64,000 bases of DNA from Chamaea fasciata (GCA_029207755.1 JARCOQ010000016.1:9348501-9412500); one strand, 5' to 3'; positions 11,855 to 24,679 are shown, counted from the first letter of the stretch. Program-made: numbers and translations. The notes: generated from the letters alone by a model not told the origin.

Positions 11855-11978
11855 AATGCCTGGCTGTGGCACTCAGGGCTCTGCTCTGGCTGACAACATG
11901 GGGATTATTGGTCATGGGATCATGATCTCGGGTGATCTTTTCCAGCCTCGGTGATCGCAGGATTCTCTCTGATGTGGA
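11855..11978 (+). mobile_element. CR1 LINE 3' end fragment
   Basis: Sense tail with GGCTGTGGCACTCAGGGCTC, GATCTCGGGTGATCTTTTCC and AGCCTCGGTGATCGCAGGAT. Confidence 0.7.
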
Positions 11979-12857
11979 TTTTTGAGTGAACTGACACCAA
12001 GTGTAGCAAAACATCCCTAATTTCCTTAAAAACTGACCTGATCACCAGTTTGCATCCTGCTTTCCTTCCAAACTGGGATCCGCCTGAGCTTTTCTTTTTC
12101 CTGCTGATGCGTCTCACATATTCTGAATTATGGATACAAAAGGAAACTGTGCTTCCCAAACATCTCTGTTCCCGTTATCTCTGCAACAACTCCTGATATA
12201 TTTTTTGGGAAGAGACGTGTCCCTGTGTGCCTGGGATGCTGACACATCACCGGCAGGCACGGGAGAGGAAAACATGGAAAGGTCATTAAATGGGGACCCC
12301 CACGAGGCAGTGATTGATGGGATCTTTAATGCCTTGGGGCCCGAACTCGTGTAGGATTTCTCCTGGCAGGCAGCAGGAAGGGGAAGGATCCTCCTGGAAT
12401 TCCAGGTGCACCTGCTGCCGGGGCATCTTTGGTTTCCTCCTGCCCTGGCCAGGAGCTGAGCTCGCCCTCCAGGGTGTCTGAAGGGGTTTTTTCCCAGCGG
12501 TGGGATCGGTTGGGTTTTCTGCAGCTTTCCCACGTGCTTCTCCAGGGATTCTTTGGGCTGCTTGGGGAGAGGCTTTCCTGGGGAAATCCTCCGAGGCAGC
12601 AGCATTCCCTGGGGGCAGCTGGGCTTTTCCTCACCTTGTGCCGGGCGTTGGGGGAGCAGTTTGGGGATGTTTTTTGGGTGGGCGAGGCGCCGTCTCCTCT
12701 GCGGGTTCTCATCCCGGCGCTCTGCTGTTCTCTCTGATTTCACTTTCCAGCCCCTTCTCCCTCCACTCAGTGTCTCATATTCGGGATTTTTTTTTTCCAT
12801 GCGGAGCTCTGCTAACCTGGGACTTTGCACTGAGCAGACCTGGTGTGGCGTGGAGGA

Positions 12858-12928
12858 GGGTGTTGGAGGAAAGGTTGGGACGAGACGATCTTTAAGGTCT
12901 CTTCCAACACAAACCATTCCACGATTGG
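12858..12928 (+). mobile_element. CR1 LINE extreme 3' end
   Basis: A short sense tail: GACGAGACGATCTTTAAGGT then CCATTCCACGATTGGGG. Confidence 0.7.
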
Positions 12929-13119
12929 GGAGTTTTGCTGTTTCCTGCCTAAACCTCCTCCAAAAAATCACGTCCAGACCTTGTTCTGTCATGCACAGGA
13001 GCTGGCCGGGCCCGTTTAGGGGTGACACAGAGAAGTGGGATAATCCCGGCTGTGGTGGGAGGCTCAGGAGGAGCTCAGGCAGGCTCTGCTGCCGCGGGTT
13101 TGATTGGCAGCCGGCGCTG

Positions 13120-13215
13120 GGCTGAGCTCAAATATTGCTGCCTTTTTAAAAGGCATAATTACGCCATTCAATCTATATGTTTGATGTTCCTAATCACCCA
13201 TTAGAGCGGGATGTA
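13120..13215. promoter_or_regulatory. Candidate conserved non-coding element
   Basis: A repeat-free, AT-balanced stretch with TTTAAAAGGCATAATTACGC and a TCCTAATCACCCATTAG end that carry homeodomain-like cores. It contrasts with the C-rich intron around it. Conservation is inferred from texture only. Confidence 0.3.
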
Positions 13216-13575
13216 AAGACGGGACGCTGCTTTCCCCAGGAACAACGCAGAGGGGCTCTCCGTGTGAGGCAGCAGTGAGTGATGCGAACACACGTCTGCA
13301 GGGCTGATTTCCCCTCACCAGAGCCGGGTGGGTTCGATGGCTCAGTCGGTTTGTCTGAGCCTCTCTCTCTGCGTCACCCGGATTCCTCCAGGCTTGGGGA
13401 GACGCAAAGTCAGGGGTCTGTGATGCCACGAGGTGTGTGTGCTGAGATTTCTGCTTGCTGGGTGTCCATCAGCACCTCCCTGGGTCTCTCAGCCCCGCTG
13501 GGATGTGTCCGTTATCCAAAGGGACTCCTGGCTCACTTGTGCCCACTCGATGATGTTCTGTACCGGGAATATTGT

Positions 13576-13695
13576 CCTGGAATGGTTTGGCTTGGAAAGG
13601 ACCTTTAAACTCATCCAGTTCCAACCTTCACGGGTGATCCAACCTGGCCTTGGACACTTCCAGGGATGGGGCAGCCACAGCTTCTGTGGGAAACA
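13576..13695 (-). mobile_element. CR1 LINE 3' end
   Basis: Reverse-complement tail GGAATGGTTTGGCTTGGAAA with TCCAACCTGGCCTTGGACAC. A central segment is missing compared with full tails. Confidence 0.82.
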
Positions 13696-14094
13696 GGGAA
13701 TGATTATCCCCGCTGAGGGATGCACGGAGGAGATGGGGGAGCTTTGAGCACCAGCAGCACGTTGGAAAACTGGGAACGAACAGGGAGTGAAGCTGGAGCT
13801 GCCAAGGATCCCAGACATATGGAATGAGTTACCAGGGAAGGTGGCTGGAGCAGCAAGTGCGACTCGGAGACATCTTGATTAGTTTCTGCAGGAAAGGATT
13901 GAAGAGGGGAGCGAAAAACCAGGGAAAGGGGATTTAAAGCACATTACCACTTTAATTTAAAAGTGCCCAAAGCAAGGAAATTCAGATTTAAAGCTGCCAA
14001 TCTCTGCCTGGCTGCTGCAGGTGTTGGGGCTGGGAGGACTCCGGGGTCTGTGTCCAGATGGGTCCTGGGGCCACGAGCCCAATCCCAAACTTTG

Positions 14095-14215
14095 GGCTTG
14101 TCCCAGGAACGAGATCCTTTAGTAGCTGTGTTCTGTAATAATTTTGTTCTCTATAACAGAAATGTATTTGTCTTTAATAACCTGCCCTGTGTGCAGTGCC
14201 CGCGACGCTTTCTCG
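14095..14215. promoter_or_regulatory. Candidate conserved non-coding element
   Basis: An AT-rich unique stretch including TGTAATAATTTTGTTCTCTA and TGTCTTTAATAACCTGCCCT. There is no repeat signature. The GTTCTC and ATTTTG runs could be factor sites, but none is assigned. Confidence 0.3.
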
Positions 14216-15189
14216 GAGTGATGCCCTCAAAACTTGCAGGATCTGGGCTGGGCTCCCTCAGGAAAGATTTTCTTCCCCCTTTTATCTTCCTACTTTGGAG
14301 AGCCCTTCCCAGGAGCTGCTCCCTCTGCTCCTCCTCACGTCACCCACGAGGTTCTGAGGAGGAATTTAGGGGAAATTTAGGGAATCCCAAGAGCATCTTT
14401 GGCACTTGGGATTTATGACTTGGCCGTGCCTTCCCCTTGCTTTGCTTCCTGTAAATAAAATATCTTCTTTTTTTTTTCCCCACTTCCCAGATTTCTCTCT
14501 CTGTCAGAATGTCCCCCCCCTCTTCCCAAATCTTCCCAAATCTTCCCAAATCCCAGGCCAGCCCCTCTGAGCTGTTCAGGAACATCCTGGGAAGTGGCTG
14601 CAGAACAGGGCAGTTGGGAGCAGTTTTTGGCAGGCAGCGACTTAAAAAATAATTTCGATCCTTTGCTCTCTGCACAGGAGATATTTTCCCCATTTGCAGG
14701 AGGATAAAAGATCATTTAAAGTGACAATTTGGAGGGGGGGGGATTAGAAAGAATTATAGTGATCAGGTTTTTTTCCCCTAAAATTATCACGATTTTTTTT
14801 CCCGTGGATTTGTCCGTCTTTCTCCAAGATGCGTTTTCGCAGAGAAAAGGATCGATTCCTCCCAGATTATTTATGCATCACTTGATATTTAATACGTTTT
14901 TAAACGGTTTTGAATTTTTTTTTTCTTTGCTGTTAAAAAAAAAAAAAAAAACAACACTTCTTTTAACCCACTGCAGCAAATCCTCTCAGAACCTCCCGGT
15001 TGGTGCGAAACTCTTGGTGTTCCTTGTTTTGTTGGGTTTTTTTGTTTTTTTTTTTTTTTTTTGCTTGGAGCCTGTTAGAAGTGTCAGGACGTGGGTGGCA
15101 TTTGAAAGGTTACTGGAAAGGGTGGGGCTGTGATTAGCTAAGAAGGGAGAGATGAACTTTCTGGCAAAAAAATAAGGAAGGCTTTGAAG

Positions 15190-15420
15190 CAAACAGAATC
15201 TGGATGCCTGCAGTAAAACGGAATCAAATAAAAGTCGGAATTTCGGATCCTGAAATACGAAAAAAGCGGGGTGGGGGGGGAAGGAGCAGAACCCGGCGGA
15301 TGTAGATGTCAGCTCCCTGACAGGCGTGCCCTGATCCTGGGCATGATGGCCCTGAAATGGAGAATAATTATTCTAATTTGTTTTATTACATTAGCGTGGG
15401 TAGGAGGGGGAAGAAAGGGA
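15190..15420. promoter_or_regulatory. Candidate conserved non-coding element
   Basis: A unique stretch with AATCAAATAAAAGTCGGAAT and AATAATTATTCTAATTTGTT, followed by ACATTAGCGTGGG. It is flanked by a G-run and by a GC-rich block at 15430-15500. No coding potential was seen. Confidence 0.28.
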
Positions 15421-16019
15421 GCTTTCTTCGCCGCCTTCCCTCATTATTCCTCGGCGAGCACGGCGGGGCCGGCTCCCGGCTCCCGCGCCGGGCCCTTCAT
15501 GGGAATTTTTGGAAAATGATGTCTGCAATGTTCTGACCTTTGCCGTCCCAGCTGCAGCCTCCTCCTCTCTGCAGGGATCCCACACTTGACTCCTTAGCAA
15601 CCTCCTTTGTGCCTCTGATCTCTCCCTCTCTCCCCGTTTTGTCTGGCAATAGCCCTTGGCAGCGGGACTTGTTGTTCCTTGGTGGCTGGAAAAGGCAGGA
15701 GCCGCCGGTGCCAAGGGTTTTTGCAGGATCCCTTTCACCCAGCCCTGCCTTCAGAGCCCCCCCGCCCCCAGATGCTGCTGGTGGCTCCTCAAAGGGGCTT
15801 TTTTTTTTGGGGGGGGGGAGGAGGAGTGGAGGGAGGGGAGCAAATGGAAGGGAATTCTGCAGGGATGCGGTTTGGGATCTTGTGGCGGCTCTGGTTTGGC
15901 TCCGTGCTGGATGTGAAGGTTCACCTGAGCTCCTGAGACCCGTCCTGGGGTCACCTCAGAGCCCCCCTGGGCAGGAGGGACCAGGCAGGTGGGGTTTGCT
16001 CAGCTGGATGGTCGCAGGA

Positions 16020-16080
16020 TCTTGGAATGGTTTGGGTTGGAAGGGACCCTCACGGGCAGGGACACCTCCCTGTGTGTTGG
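16020..16080 (-). mobile_element. CR1 LINE 3' end, short fragment
   Basis: It carries TTGGAATGGTTTGGGTTGGA and GGGACACCTCCCTGTG only. Confidence 0.65.
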
Positions 16081-16707
16081 GAATATTAACCCACAAACGC
16101 CAGAGGTTTATGTCCAGAAAGGAGACAGAGGAGTCCTTTGACTTTATTGGAATAAAGGGAGAGGCTCATGGGGCATTTCCCCTGGGGTGTCTCCTGTTTT
16201 GGAGGACTCAACCTCCTTCTTATCCCAATTTCCCATCCACATTTCCCTCCCTCTTTCCCCACTGGATGAGGTACTTGAGAGTTCCAGACTTCCCGGAGTG
16301 CCCAACACCTAAAATTCCCCTTTAATGTACAACCCCCCTTTTAATTTTTAATTCTTACGGAATTCATGGGTTTTCCCCATCGTTTCCTCCATCTTTCAAT
16401 ATCCAGTTTCATTTACCAGCAAACCTACAGCTGGTTTGTAAAGGCAAAAATCTTCTTTTCCATTCATCAATGGGTGGAATTGTTTCTTTGATCTCTCGGT
16501 GCTGGTTTTCTCCACCAGCAGACCCAGGGTTTGCTTGTGAAGACAAATCTGTCGTTCCTCTCACCAAGCCCCATCCAGGCTGGCCCTGGACACCTGCAGT
16601 GTGCTCAGGGGCATGTGGAAGTGCCAGGTTTGGAGCCGGGAAGGTGCAGAGCAAAGCAGAGTCAGCTGAGGAGCGCACAGCTCTCCTTCCCTGCCTGAGG
16701 AATTGTG

Positions 16708-16850
16708 ACCCATGGAATGGTTTGGGTTGGAACAGACCTCAAATCCCACCCCAGGGACATCTGCCACCATCCCAGAGTGCTCCAAGCCTGGCCTCAAACC
16801 CTCCCAGGGACGGAGCATCCTGGTACTGCTCTCTTTCCATGGAGGAAGCA
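16708..16850 (-). mobile_element. CR1 LINE 3' end
   Basis: Reverse-complement tail GGAATGGTTTGGGTTGGAAC, then CACCATCCCAGAGTGCTCCA and CCTCCCAGGGACGGAGCATC. Confidence 0.8.
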
Positions 16851-19800
16851 GCAGGAATCAGAATGCAGTGAGGACACCAGGGGCAGCTCTGCTTCACAGC
16901 TTTGTGTCACAGCTGTGGCAGAAGCCGTGTCACCTGTTTTCCCCTGTGGGACATTCCCTGAAGAACAGAAAACCCGGGATCCAGCTCACCCCTCCTGCAC
17001 CACGGACCTCGATCCATCAGCAGGGAGGGAGGGGTGGAAGGTCTGGAGTCCTGGAGCTCCTGGAGGGAGTTTTAGACCCTCAGCTGAAGTTGGTCTCCTT
17101 GGATTGCTCGGATTTAGGTTCTCCAGGAGCTTCCTCCAGCCCTGCCCTGTAATCCTGAAATGATTTTATTTTTAGATCTCACCTTGGGAAGCTCCTTCCT
17201 CTCCCACGAGCTGGGGTCTAAATTTGTCTCAGAATACCCTGGCGAGGGTTTGGCTTTCACAGAGATGGTGAAAACCACTTTTCCTGTGGGTAGCAGAGGT
17301 GGGAAGTGCACGGAGCTGGGATTTTCTCTGGGAAGAGTTCCTTATTTATAGCAGGAGCCAAACGAAAAATCTCCATTTTAGCCGGGAGTTTTGGAGTGGG
17401 TTTTTGCCCATCTTTTACACACCATAAGACACAGAAAGGTCTTTAAATCGACTCTAAATTTAAAGGGTAATTTCAATTTAATGGGTGCCCCCATTCCCCA
17501 CCCTTCCCTCTGGAGCTGGGATCAATAGGGAATTTTGCAGACATCGCTTGAGTCACCAGGCTTTTGCTCAGCTTCCCGTGCTATTGGCCTGTCTGTACCA
17601 TTTATTTTTTTTTTTTCAGAATTAATTTTGGGCTGAAAAAGTCTCAAAGAAGTGCTTTGTTCCTCCTTGACACTCACTCCAGGGAAAAAAGGAGAAAAAA
17701 AAAAAAAAAAAGAGGAGAAAAAGGGGAAAAAAAAGAAAAAAACCCCGTGGAAAATCTGACATCTGCATTGTAGAGAAAAATCAATAGATAGGGAGGAATA
17801 TAATTATCCCCCACTCCTGAAGGAATTTTTCAGATATTTTTTGGAACAGTGACTCATATGGGCTTAGGGCTTGAATGACATTTTAATTATTCCGGCTTTT
17901 TTTTTTTTTTTTTCCCGCTTTGAATCACCCAAGTACAGCCTGGAAGGGACACAGTTGGGCACAGGCAGCACGGGGAGATGAAAGGGCAGGAGCTGAGCTC
18001 TTCCCTCCCCTCAGGTGGGGCTGGATCCCCCCTGGATCCATGAGGAATCCCCCTGGATCCCATTTTCTAGCACCTCGTAAATAAGGGAACTCTGCTTTGG
18101 GGATGTTTTATTCCATAATTCCAAGGCAGGGCTGGTGGATGGAGACAGAGTGGGGGAATTTTATTATCCACCATTAAAGTACATCTAAAAACAAACAAAA
18201 AAAAAATCCTAAATGTCATTTTCCCTTCCCTGTGAGGAACGCTGCTGGGTTTAATTCGGGGAGTTTGGAGTTTTCCGAGGCAGGTGCTGCATCCCCGTCC
18301 TGCCCTGAGCTCCTTGGCCCTGCCCTGGAGGGAGCAAACCTGGCAGGGGAGGAGGAATTGAGCCCATATTTCATTCTGGAGCTTAATTCAATCCAGGGCC
18401 CAACGTTTTCTCCTCCTCCTGCTGTAAATTCCTGTGACAAGGACCTGGAGTTCCCCCTTTCCCAGGCCAGGGGTGCTCATTATCCCCAGTGCCCGACCCC
18501 GGTGTCCCCACCGCCACCAGCAGTGGGAATTTAATAATCCTGGATTCAGAGCCAGGCCACGGGGGTGAAAGGGCCTCTGCTGGTTCACTTGGACACCTGG
18601 TTGCTCGCCTAGAGCTCAAATTTAATTTGTATTCCCGAAAACTTCCCGATTTCCGGGAGTGCCTTGGATGTGCGGAGCTGCTGTGGGGCGCTCGGAGATC
18701 TCCTCCAGGATTCTGTGGTTCCTCCTTCTCCTTTCCTGCGTCTCCCCGGCAGAGCTGAAGCCTCAGAGCGCAGGGATTCTGTCCTGTGCACGTTTTGCTC
18801 TCGTCCCTGGGTCCAAATCCTTGGGAAAACTGGAAAATTCAGGTGCCGGTGTGGGAGTGAAGCGGCTCAGGGTGTAAAGCTGACTTGAAAAACCTTTAAT
18901 GATGAGAGTGGGAGTTTTTTTATGCTGCAAAACCTTAAAAAACAAACCAAACCCATCTTTGATATGAAGCCTTTCCTGTCTGAAAGCTTCCTAGTAAACA
19001 AAAAGGGATGAGCTGCCTGAGTGAGTCATTGCAGGGAAAAGAAATCGGGATTTTTTTTTCCCCCCCATCCTTGTTTTAATTGGGAGTTTTAATTATCCCC
19101 TGCTGAATAACAGAGCTTGATAACAGCCCGGGGAAGGGAGGAGGGAAGGTCATCAAGATAACTTGTCCTGTTTTAATATTCCAGCATTCCTGCACAGAGC
19201 TTCCTCAGTGTGTCCTGGCCCTGCCAGGGCTGGAGCTGCTGCACATCCTGGGAGATGCTATCGCCGGATCCTGTAATTTTAGAGAAGCTCGGAGGGCAGG
19301 ACAGGGCAGGGTGGAGTGGCTGATGACAGCGAGGGTGTCTTGTCCCTGCTCCGGAGGGATGGCGGGGGAAAAAGAGCTGGGATGTGCTGAGCAAAATCCC
19401 TGGAGGTGAAACTGCTTTGCCATCCCAGAAATCCTGGGCGGGATCACTTTGCATCCCTTTTCCGCCAGGCAGGAGTTCATAAACTGCTCTGCCCTGTCAG
19501 ACAGACAGATAAACAGCCCTGGGAGCTGGATATTCCCGGGCATTGCCGAGCTCTGGACACTTTTGGAGGGTCTTTAATTGGAATTTTGAGCTCCAAACGT
19601 GTTAAACTTTGGAGCGAAGATTTGTTTCAGTGTGAGCGGGGAGGTTGGAGCAGAGGAGCCGCTGTCCTCTCTTCCAACCTGTTCCAGTTCTGGGAATTTA
19701 GACGGAATTCATAAATGCCGGGATCTCCTCCTCTGAGCTCAGATTTTAGCGCTGGAAGGTCGCTGGTCCCTCCTCTGCTGGAAAATGTCAGGAAGCCTGA

Positions 19801-20337
19801 GGATGCTCCCGCTGGATCAGCCACGGGACCTTCCCGAAACTCCCAGAAAGTGGCAGGGGTTTCCTGCTGGGGAAGGCAGGACCGTGACAATTCGGGGGAT
19901 GGCAGAGGCAGGCCAATAGCCCCTAATTGTACGCAGATGACAGAGCCGCCTCAACCTTTTGACTAGTGAAGCTTTCCTCAATTTGGGATATTGTGATCCT
20001 AATCAGGGACCTCTCCCGGACATCAAAGCCGGCCTTGATTGCTCGGCTTCCTGCTCCAGCCCATCCCTGCCCAGGTGTCTTTCCTGCTCTGGCCCACTGA
20101 TTCCTTTCTGCTCTTCATCTCTGAGGCCAAGAAATTCAATCCCAGCGTCGCTGCCAGCCCCGGAATGGACGCGGTGATTTGGAAATGTCCCCTGTCTTGT
20201 TGTTGTGAGGTCCCAGGGCAGGGGATGCCTCCTGGACCTGAGGTGGGGCAGAGCTGTCAGCAGCGCAGCCAGCTGTGTTTGGGGCTGGCGGCTTCCTGCC
20301 CCTGCCCCTCTTTGTCCCTCTAATTATCTTAATTGCA

Positions 20338-20900
20338 GCTCCGTGTCCAGCTCCGTGTCCCCATCCCTGCTCTGTGTCCCCATCCCAGCTCCATGTCCCC
20401 ATCCCTGCTCCATGTCCCCATCCCAGCTCTGTGTCCCCATCCCTGCTCCGTGTCCTCATCCCCAGCTCCGTGTCCCCATCCCTGCTCTGTGTCCCCATCC
20501 CCAGCTCCGTGTCCCCATTCCAGCTCCGTGTTCCCATCCCAGCTCCGTGTCCCCATCCCCAGCTCTGTGTCCCCATCCCTGCTCTGTGTCCCCATCCCTG
20601 CTCCGTGTCCCCATCCCTGCTCCGTGTCCCCATCCCCAGCTCTGTGTCCCCATCCCAGCTCCATGTCCCCATCCCAGCTCCGTGTCCCCATCCCCAGCTC
20701 CGTGTCCCCATCCTTGCTCCGTGTCCCCATCCCTGCTCTGTGTCCCCATCCCAGCTCTGTGCCCTCATCCCCAGCCCCGTGTCCCCATCCCAGCTCCGTG
20801 TCCCCATCCCTGCTCCGTGTCCCCATCCCCAGCTCCGTGTCCCCATCCCCAGCTCCGTGTCCCCATCCCCAGCTCCGTGTCCCCATCCCCAGCTCCGTGG
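20338..20900. repeat. 20-bp minisatellite, about 28 units, upstream of LMF1 exon
   Basis: The unit is GCTCCGTGTCCCCATCCCCA with 19 and 20 bp versions (CATCCCA, CATCCCTG). The array is about 563 bp and ends 460 bp before the 21361 exon. It opens all frames on both strands (Pro-His-Pro or Gly-Asp-Gly repeats), which explains open frames of up to 370 codons here. Confidence 0.95.
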
Positions 20901-21360
20901 CACTGCTCCCTTTTCCACAGGCAGGCTTTGCCCGAGGGAAACCCTTGGGTTTTGGGTTTGGATGTTAAAATCGTGAATCTTGCTGGTTTTTCTCTGTTAT
21001 CCCAAGGACAGAGCCTGGTTTTCCCTATTCCTTCATTCCCAGGGATGCTGGAAGCCATCCCAGGTGTCCTGGGCTGCTCGGACCCCAGCAAAGGCTCAGG
21101 TGTGGCTGAGGCTTCTTCCTGGCAGGGGAATTTGGCAGATTCCACAAGGATTTCTGTCAGATTTTCGGTAACCAGGCAATGGGATGAGTCAGACCCATCA
21201 CGTTCCCTTGGGAACAGCCGCTGGACCCGGGGCTGTGGATGTGCCGTGGGGCTCGTGCAGCCTCTGCAGTTTAACCGCAGAATTTGGCACCTTGAGACAC
21301 AAAACAAAGTCAAATAAAATATCTGTGACCGTTTATTTGCCCTTTTTTCCCCCCCCCCAG

Positions 21361-21426
21361 GGGCTGATTAAAATCCGAGGAGATCGCTGCTGGAGAGAGT
21401 TAACCTGCATGGATTATCACTACGAG
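21361..21426 (+). CDS. LMF1: LMF1 internal coding exon (second, 66 bp)
   Basis: This very short exon encodes 22 residues, GLIKIRGDRCWRELTCMDYH followed by YE, which directly continue the LMF1 sequence from the exon at 10688-10836. Both boundaries are phase 0. The acceptor follows a run of T and C (TTTTTTCCCC...CAG, ending 21360) and the donor is GTGAGC at 21427. The charged Lys-Ile-Arg-Gly-Asp-Arg stretch and the two cysteines suggest a loop after a membrane segment rather than a membrane span; that reading is inference. The family shows this block almost unchanged among vertebrates. The exon sits between a 10.5-kb and a 39.7-kb intron, and a 20-bp minisatellite ends 460 bp upstream. Confidence 0.96.
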
Positions 21427-22199
21427 GTGAGCGACGTGCACACAAAACCTCGTTTCTCTCATCTGCTTTTCTTTTCTAAAACAATTTCCCCCCAAACCTT
21501 TCCCCTCCTGCCAGGCAGCTCTCCACGTTTCCCCTCTTTATCCCAGCCTCTGGCAGCCAGGCCACGTCCACGTGCCAGCTGGGTGATGCTGTTTTTCCCA
21601 ACCCCAGTCCTAAAAAAAGACCCAATTCCTCTGCTTCCCTCCCCGTGGTGGATCCGCAGGAGCCAACCTGAGCCTCGCTGAGAACTTCCACTGTAAATCT
21701 GCGGCAGGGCAGGGGCAGAGAGGAGTTTTTTTCGTGGTGTTGTTCCTTCTTACACCCCCAAAACAGTGGTTGTGGGACAGGAACAGGGCGTCCCTGTGCT
21801 CTCCAGCGTGCAGGGCAGATCCTCGGCAGGGCGGAGCTCGCCGGGTTTATCTTTTTGACATCTGTTGCAGTGATTGTGTTGCTGATTATAAATTGGGGGG
21901 TGGTTTGCTGGCTCTGGGTCTGTCCCCTCTCCGGTTACAGGGGCAAACTCGGCTCCCCCTTTCTCTCCTCACCTCTATTTTTGCATCTGAGTTTCATAGG
22001 AGTGGTGGGGGAAAAAACAAAAGGGAAAATGCTGCATGCAGCGATGTTCCCCGGGTGAGGAGCTCTGGGTTGGTGAAGGGAATGGTCCTGAGGGAATATT
22101 CCCTTCCCTGGGATCACCTCGCAGCCACCACGGGCGGCCCAGGGTGTTGCGGTGTCTCTGCTCTGGCACCCACGGCCATCGAATATTTGGGAACACAAG

Positions 22200-22800
22200 T
22201 GTGATGAGGAGGAGCTGGGGAAGGGGCTCAGCCTGGAGAAAAGGGGGATCAGCAGGAATTTCGGGCTCTGCACAAGTCCCTGACAGGGAAAGCTTTGCAG
22301 CAGAGCCCTCCCCAGACTTTCTGCTTTTTTTTCCCTCACATTTTCTCCCACTTTTTGATTTTCCCCTCGTGACAAGAAGGACGTGGAGGGGCTGGAGAGT
22401 GTCCAGGGAAGGGAATGGAGCTGGGAAGGAGCTGCAGAATTCCTGGGGGAGCTGGGGAAGGGGCTCAGCCTGGAGAAAATGGGGAGCAGGAGGAATTTGT
22501 GGCTCTGCAGGAGGGGATAGCCGGAGGGGTCGGGCTCTGCTCCCAGGGAACAGGGACAGGAGGAGAGGGAACGGCCTCAGGCTGGGCCAGGGGAGCTTTA
22601 GGCTGGATATTTGGGAAAATTCCTTCCCTTGAAGGGTGGCCAGGCATGGGAAGGGCTGCCCAGGGCAGACCCCATCCCTGGAGTTATCAAAACCCACGTG
22701 GATGTGGCACCTGAGGACACGATGATGATCGTGGTTGTCGTTGCTGTTGCTGATGATCTTAAAGGACTTTTCCAACTTTAACAATTCCGTCACTTTCTGA
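22200..22800 (+). mobile_element. Composite CR1 LINE with repeated 5' segment
   Basis: A sense CR1 fragment (22200-22280, GAGCTGGGGAAGGGGCTCAG) is followed by a non-CR1 linker (22290-22375, TTTTCTCCCACTTTTTGATT), then CR1 starts again further upstream (GGACGTGGAGGGGCTGGAGA) and runs through GTGGATGTGGCACCTGAGGA to a tail at 22800. The block 22290-22625 is nearly identical to 25880-26215. Confidence 0.85.
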
Positions 22801-24679
22801 AATGAGATTTTGTGGGTCCAAAAAGCTCTGTTTGCCCTGTCAGCTTTAAATCTCCTTTTCTGTCTCACTCTCAGGTACTTTCCCTGGGCTTTTCCCCCTC
22901 AGTGTGGGGCTGGGCCTGTCCAGAAGCTGCCGCTCCCTTGGCTCTCCAAAACCCCAAGGATCCAACTTCATCCCGAGTAAAACTTGGGATGAAAAACCCC
23001 TTCGGTGCTGTCCTTCCTCATGCTGAACACGAGGGTGGCTGCAGTAAATGACCCACTTTTCCAGGCACCTGGCGGCACCGGGGGGAAAATCCAGCTCCGA
23101 GGCCGACCCCAGCCCACAGCAATGAGCCCCGACAATCCCAGCTCCCCCAGAGCAATCCCAGCATCAATCCTGCAGCCCAGAGGGATAATTGAGACCATTC
23201 CTGTCACATCCGTGGGGCAGGATCCCCAGCCTGGGCAAGTAACTGGGACCAGGGGGGCAGATCCTCGTTATCAATATCAATTATTTTAATCCCCATCAAA
23301 AGAGGCTGCAAGGAAAAGGGAAAATGAGAGAGGCCAAGCTTTGTCCATCAGCAATAATGGAACAAAAACACCTCAAGGCTGGCATCCACCTGCTGCTTTC
23401 AGCCAGAGGGAGGGAGAGAAGGGGGCAGCTGAAGGACCTCTGGGAGAGAGAGGGAGGGAGGGAGCTGGGAATCTGCTCGTAATTAGGATGATAAAAGTGG
23501 GGATTGGAGCAGGACAGGGATGGATTTGGGCCAGGTGGGCTGTGCTGGGATGTATGTTGGCCACCCCCAGCTCTCCTGCTCCAGCACGAGCTGCATCCAA
23601 GATCTACATGGGCTCCTGTGCCAAGAGAATGAATGGAAACACATGGCCTCCATCCCTGCCTGGACTGTTTATTTGGAGTAGGACCCGCAGAGCTCTGCCC
23701 GTGGAAAAGAACATTTCCACTTTTGTCAGGAGTTGTGGATGGAAGGGTCCAGCGCTGTTATGGTTAAATGGGTCCTTTTCCTTCCCTTTTTTCTTTTCAG
23801 GGCCTTCCTCCCCGCCTCGCTGGGGCTCTGCTCCTCCCTTGGGGCTCTCTGTGTGATCTGGGGAGGGGAATGGCGTGGCTGGCACAGGAGGGGGAATTTC
23901 CTACCAGCCCGACCCTCCTGGAGCCCTCAGGAGGAGGTGGGCTCCAGGAAATGTGGGAGAGAGGATTCAGGCTCTGCCGGGGGTGGAGGAGCCTTTGCTG
24001 CAGCAGCAGACACAGCTTCGGCGCGTGGTGGAAACTGCCCGGGCTGGGGTTGGTGGATTGATGGTGCCCGTGGGTGCCAGGAGCCCCAAACTCTAATCCC
24101 AGCTTGGCAAGACACCACAAGCAGGGAATTTCAGCTCCTTCTCTGTGGATTTCTGGGCTCTCCAGGCCAGGGGCCCCAAGGTGAGCTCAGGGTCTGCGCC
24201 TGGAGCGTCTGGGGGTTGGGATCCCAATCCCTGTGGATCCTTGGAGATCCACGTGTCCGCTCCGCCACACCCAGGTGGGCACACCTGGCAGGAGAAGTCC
24301 TGCAATCTGCCATCCCTGGGTTTATTTATCCCTTTTTCAAGTTGCTGTTGTCTCACTGTGCTTAGAGGGCTCTTTGCCCTGCAGGAAATCCCAGGAAAAG
24401 GGAGTTTTCCCTCCGTGGAGCCTGTTCCTGGGGCAGCTGCTGCAGAGAGAAGCTGCTCTGGCTCTCAGGTCTGTTTGGCATCAGGATTATCCCGATTTAT
24501 CTGCTCTGGACACAAAGCTTGACAAATCCATGAGCAAGGATTGCGGGCTGGAGCTGGAATTCTGCTTCCACCAGAGCCCCTGGCGTGGATCCCGCAGTGC
24601 CTGGGACATCCCAGCTGTCGGGGCAGGCAGAGGCAGCCTCAGATCCCTGCCTGGGCCAGGGGGGATCATTCCCAGAATG

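Larger units (their letters stand above)
10837..21360 (+). other. LMF1: LMF1 intron, 10,524 bp
   Basis: A complete GT-AG intron of phase 0. It begins with a 20-bp minisatellite 44 bp after the donor and ends with another 20-bp minisatellite 460 bp before the acceptor. Between them are CR1 fragments, homopolymer runs and a few AT-balanced unique blocks. The stretches 14230-15170, 15500-16000 and 16870-19000 hold nothing I recognise beyond short A, T and C runs. Confidence 0.93.

Noticed and set aside
12114..13028. Minus-strand open frame of 304 codons
   Set aside because: Part of it is the CR1 tail at 12858-12928, and the rest has no recognisable domain or codon bias. Likely chance in GC-rich sequence.
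20205..21317. Open frame of 370 codons on the + strand, and others on both strands
   Set aside because: The frames are kept open by the 20-bp minisatellite (Pro-His-Pro or Gly-Asp-Gly repeats) and run across the 66-bp LMF1 exon in a wrong frame.
21975..22868. Minus-strand open frame of 297 codons
   Set aside because: It is the antisense of the composite CR1 element, and a matching frame occurs at the twin copy near 26 kb.
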